DNA of 7,524 nucleotides from Inquilinus sp. (lineage in GTDB: Bacteria; Pseudomonadota; Alphaproteobacteria; DSM-16000; Inquilinaceae): the NCBI GenBank assembly GCA_013003675.1, contig JABDIP010000495.1:1-7524 (forward strand). Direction: 5' to 3'. The notes beneath the pieces were generated by a model. The model was not told the origin of the DNA and ran no database searches. It saw only the letters and a list, made by a program, of their open reading frames with translations. Below are positions 5,979 to 7,524 of the stretch, one piece after another; the stretch's first letter is position 1; each line of letters starts with the position of its first letter. The position numbers and the translations under genes are program-made.

Positions 5979-5994
5979 GTTAAAGAGTTGTAAA
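5979..5994 (-). promoter_or_regulatory. CtrA-box-like motif upstream of the membrane-protein gene
   Basis: Read on the minus strand, TTTA-N7-TTAAC matches the alphaproteobacterial cell-cycle regulator consensus TTAA-N7-TTAAC at 8 of 9 positions. It lies in an AT-rich patch (about 5967-5997), 25 bases before the ATG at 6019 and after the xthA terminator, where the promoter of that gene should be. TAAATT (5991-5996) could serve as a -10, but no good -35 is visible. The rest of the 224-base xthA to membrane-gene spacer shows no gene. Confidence 0.3.
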
Positions 5995-6018
5995 TTCTCC
6001 CTCGCGACACTCGATCTC

Positions 6019-6804
6019 ATGATCCGACTGCCGCTCATCGACACCGTGTCCAGGGGCTATGCCTTCGCCTTCCGTCACATCCTCTTGTTGGCGCGGATTG
6101 GCTGGATCTGGTTCGTCGCCGCACATGCCGCCGTCATCGCGGCGCCGGTCCTGGCGACGCGCATGGGGGGCATGCAACTCGCCTTCGCCGGCCCGCTGGT
6201 GATGGCGCTGGCCGGCGCGGCCATCGTCGTCGCTTGGCACCGGGTCGTCGCATCGCACGGCGAGGCGAGACGGGTTGCCCGCTTAGGCCGTCGCGAGCTG
6301 CGCTACCTGGGTTTCGTCCTCGCCCTGCTGGGCATCCTCTATGTTCCGGTCGTCGCGATGACGATGATCGCCGACGCCGGCGGCGGGCGCCCCTCGCCGG
6401 CGCTGATCTGGCCGCTGGCCGGCGCGATGCTGATCGTGATCGTGTCGATCTGCCGGTTGATCCTGATCTTCCCCGGCATCGCCCTGGAACGGCGCGTGAT
6501 GACACTCTCCCGCTCCTGGGCGCTGACCCGCGGCAATGCCTGGTGCCTGTTTATCGGAGGCGTCATGTGCGCCGGACCGCTGCTGGTGCTCGGGGCCGGG
6601 CTGGGGGCGGCGTCGGAAATCCTCCTGGCGCGGGAAGCGGCCTGGTGGCTCGGTCACGGGTCGGCCCTGCTCGGCTCGCTCGCCCTGTTCCTCCAGTTCG
6701 CCGTGGTCGGCGGCTATCTCTCCTTCGTCTTCGAGCATTTCGCGGCGCAACCGCTGCCGGCGGAATCGACACGGAGTGCGCCGCCGAGCGCCGTCACCGC
6801 CTAG
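6019..6804 (+). CDS. Six-helix integral membrane protein of unknown function
   Basis: I do not recognise a characterised family. The 261-residue product has about six hydrophobic helices (roughly residues 21-46, 53-76, 95-118, 129-155, 175-197 and 215-240) and a short polar, Pro/Ser-rich tail. Features between helices are AWHRVVASHGEARR after helix 2 and RLILIFPGIALERRVMTLSRSWALTRGN between helices 4 and 5. The latter resembles a loop of uncharacterised proteobacterial membrane proteins in which a proline-bearing helix is followed by a conserved S-x-S-W-x-x-T-x-G-N stretch. No catalytic, transporter or lipoprotein motif is apparent. The ATG at 6019 is chosen over a GTG at 5812, because the longer form would run through the xthA terminator and add 69 residues without domain character; the ribosome site is weak. 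Its stop shares CTAG with the convergent GNAT gene. Confidence 0.82.
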   Translation: MIRLPLIDTVSRGYAFAFRHILLLARIGWIWFVAAHAAVIAAPVLATRMGGMQLAFAGPLVMALAGAAIVVAWHRVVASHGEARRVARLGRRELRYLGFVLALLGILYVPVVAMTMIADAGGGRPSPALIWPLAGAMLIVIVSICRLILIFPGIALERRVMTLSRSWALTRGNAWCLFIGGVMCAGPLLVLGAGLGAASEILLAREAAWWLGHGSALLGSLALFLQFAVVGGYLSFVFEHFAAQPLPAESTRSAPPSAVTA

Positions 6805-7247
6805 AATTCAAGTGTCGCATAGGGGCCGAGGTCATCCTCGCCCCGCTCCTCCTCGACCCAGCCCGCGCGACGATAGAATTCCATCGCCGGCCGATTGGCG
6901 ATCACGCATTTCAGGCGCCGCGGCGCCGGCAGCGATGCCACGGCGTGGTGCAACAGCACCCGGCCGATGCCCTGCCCTCGCCGCCCGGGATCGACATAGA
7001 GGTGATGGACGAAACTGCCGGACCGATACACCGAGACAAATCCGAGGATCGTTCCGTCCCCGGCGACCGCCACGGAGATTTCCTCGTCGACGGTGTCCCG
7101 GTCGAAATCCGCCGCCGCGAACCGCTCCGGCGGTACCCAGGGAAAGGCGACCCGCCGCCCCGCCAGATAGATCGCCGCGCAGCGGTCGCCATCCACTGGC
7201 TCGAATGCCCGCAGGCGGACGGCGGTCATCGGGCCGTCGACTTTCAT
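6801..7247 (-). CDS. GNAT-family N-acetyltransferase
   Basis: This is a small cytoplasmic acetyl-CoA-dependent acyltransferase whose substrate cannot be told from sequence. The 148-residue product is one complete GNAT domain: an N-terminal strand-helix (VRLRAFEPVDGDRCAAIY), the beta4 strand FVHHLYVDP (79-87), the pyrophosphate-binding loop RRGQGIG (89-95; the R/Q-x-x-G-x-G/A signature), and the motif B region with N118 and FYRRAGW (124-130). The ending GPYATLEF is common in small GNATs with the FPWV....DF motif seen near residues 35-50. The ATG at 7247 is used; another at 7229 is possible, and neither has a strong ribosome site. The gene begins 19 bases after the ilvD-like stop on the same strand, so it is probably co-transcribed with it. 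It overlaps the end of the opposing membrane-protein gene by four bases. Confidence 0.88.
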   Translation of the reverse strand: MKVDGPMTAVRLRAFEPVDGDRCAAIYLAGRRVAFPWVPPERFAAADFDRDTVDEEISVAVAGDGTILGFVSVYRSGSFVHHLYVDPGRRGQGIGRVLLHHAVASLPAPRRLKCVIANRPAMEFYRRAGWVEEERGEDDLGPYATLEF

Positions 7248-7266
7248 CCGGGCGTTCGAGCCGCCG

Positions 7267-7524
7267 CTAGATATCCGCGTACACGTGGGTTTCCGCCGCG
7301 CCGCCGGGATGGGTCACCGCGCCCTTCTCGGCGTCGCCGACCTGCTGGGCGTATTTCCACAATGCGCCGGACTGGTAATCGTGCTGGCGCGGCTTCCAGC
7401 TCTTGCGGCGATCCGCAATCTCCGCATCGGACAGGGCGACGTCGATGGTGCCGGCCTCGGCATCGATGGTGATGATATCGCCATCCTTCAGCAGGCCGAT
7501 CGGGCCGCCGACCGCCGCCTCCGG
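7267..7524 (-). CDS. ilvD: Dihydroxy-acid dehydratase, C-terminal part (IlvD/Edd family; runs off the window)
   Basis: I translated the last 85 residues from the minus strand. They begin PEAAVGGPIGLLKDGDIITI, continue with DAEAGTIDVALSDAEIADRR and WKYAQQVGDAEKGAVTHPGG, and end HVYADI followed by TAG. PEAAxGGPI and the following D-G-D-x-I-x-I-D-A beta-barrel segment are the hallmark C-terminal domain of IlvD/Edd dehydratases. IlvD converts 2,3-dihydroxy-3-methyl acids to 2-oxo acids in isoleucine, valine and pantothenate synthesis and carries an Fe-S cluster. The tail differs from the usual endings I recall for sugar-acid dehydratases and Edd, which favours IlvD, but a related dehydratase cannot be excluded because the catalytic region and cluster cysteines lie outside the window. 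Confidence 0.85.
   Translation of the reverse strand, partial: PEAAVGGPIGLLKDGDIITIDAEAGTIDVALSDAEIADRRKSWKPRQHDYQSGALWKYAQQVGDAEKGAVTHPGGAAETHVYADI

Noticed and set aside
4811..6010. A 399-codon minus-strand open frame opposite xthA
   Set aside because: It is antisense to a complete exonuclease III with all active-site residues. Its product is low-complexity Arg-rich sequence with no recognisable motif.
5812..6018. N-terminal extension of the membrane protein from a GTG at 5812
   Set aside because: It would run through the T-tailed terminator at 5883-5916 and adds polar residues unlike the rest of the protein; the ATG at 6019 is the better start.
6234..7472. A 412-codon plus-strand open frame spanning the membrane-protein gene, the GNAT gene and the ilvD end
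   Set aside because: It crosses three identified genes in shadow frames, and its translation is Arg/Pro-rich without domain character.
1..7524. Mobile element, CRISPR array, phage or defence island
   Set aside because: No transposase, integrase, direct-repeat array or tRNA-associated boundary is visible; all assigned genes are core housekeeping types of similar composition.

Overview
This window is a gene-dense, GC-rich stretch of a bacterial chromosome, almost certainly from an alphaproteobacterium (order not resolvable; the protein style fits Rhodospirillales-like lineages). The evidence is the gene set and its order: a dGTPase, a SPOR-domain protein, NagZ, ScpA and ScpB run in one direction, with ErpA and exonuclease III running divergently. 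This arrangement is familiar in Alphaproteobacteria. No mobile element, CRISPR array, rRNA or tRNA gene is visible.

Layout. Bases 1-3009 (minus strand) form a compact cell-envelope, division and chromosome-segregation operon, read as SPOR/FtsN-like protein -> nagZ -> scpA -> scpB (cut by the window edge). Neighbouring reading frames overlap at two of its junctions. Bases 3010-3194 are intergenic and hold a strikingly AT-rich promoter-like island. Bases 3195-4379 (minus strand) encode a dGTP triphosphohydrolase. Bases 4380-4561 are a divergent control region with a consensus -35 box facing erpA and an AT-rich perfect inverted repeat. Bases 4562-5794 (plus strand) hold erpA and an xthA-type AP endonuclease/exonuclease III, closed by a good intrinsic terminator at 5883-5916. 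Bases 6019-6804 (plus strand) encode a six-helix membrane protein of unknown function. It converges on a GNAT acetyltransferase (6801-7247, minus strand) with which it shares a CTAG stop-codon tetranucleotide. The acetyltransferase lies directly downstream of the 3' end of an ilvD-type dehydratase gene (7267 to the window end).

How the genes fit together. The left half combines septum and peptidoglycan functions (SPOR protein, muropeptide recycling by NagZ) with SMC-ScpAB chromosome condensation. The middle covers nucleotide-pool control (Dgt), Fe-S cluster delivery (ErpA) and base-excision repair (Xth). IlvD-type dehydratases are themselves Fe-S enzymes, but no functional link with ErpA can be shown from this sequence.

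I found no convincing undescribed system. The most interesting leads are regulatory: two near-matches to the CtrA box in AT-rich patches, a perfect AT-rich dyad between dgt and erpA, the absence of argS from its usual place beside dgt, and one unrecognised membrane protein.
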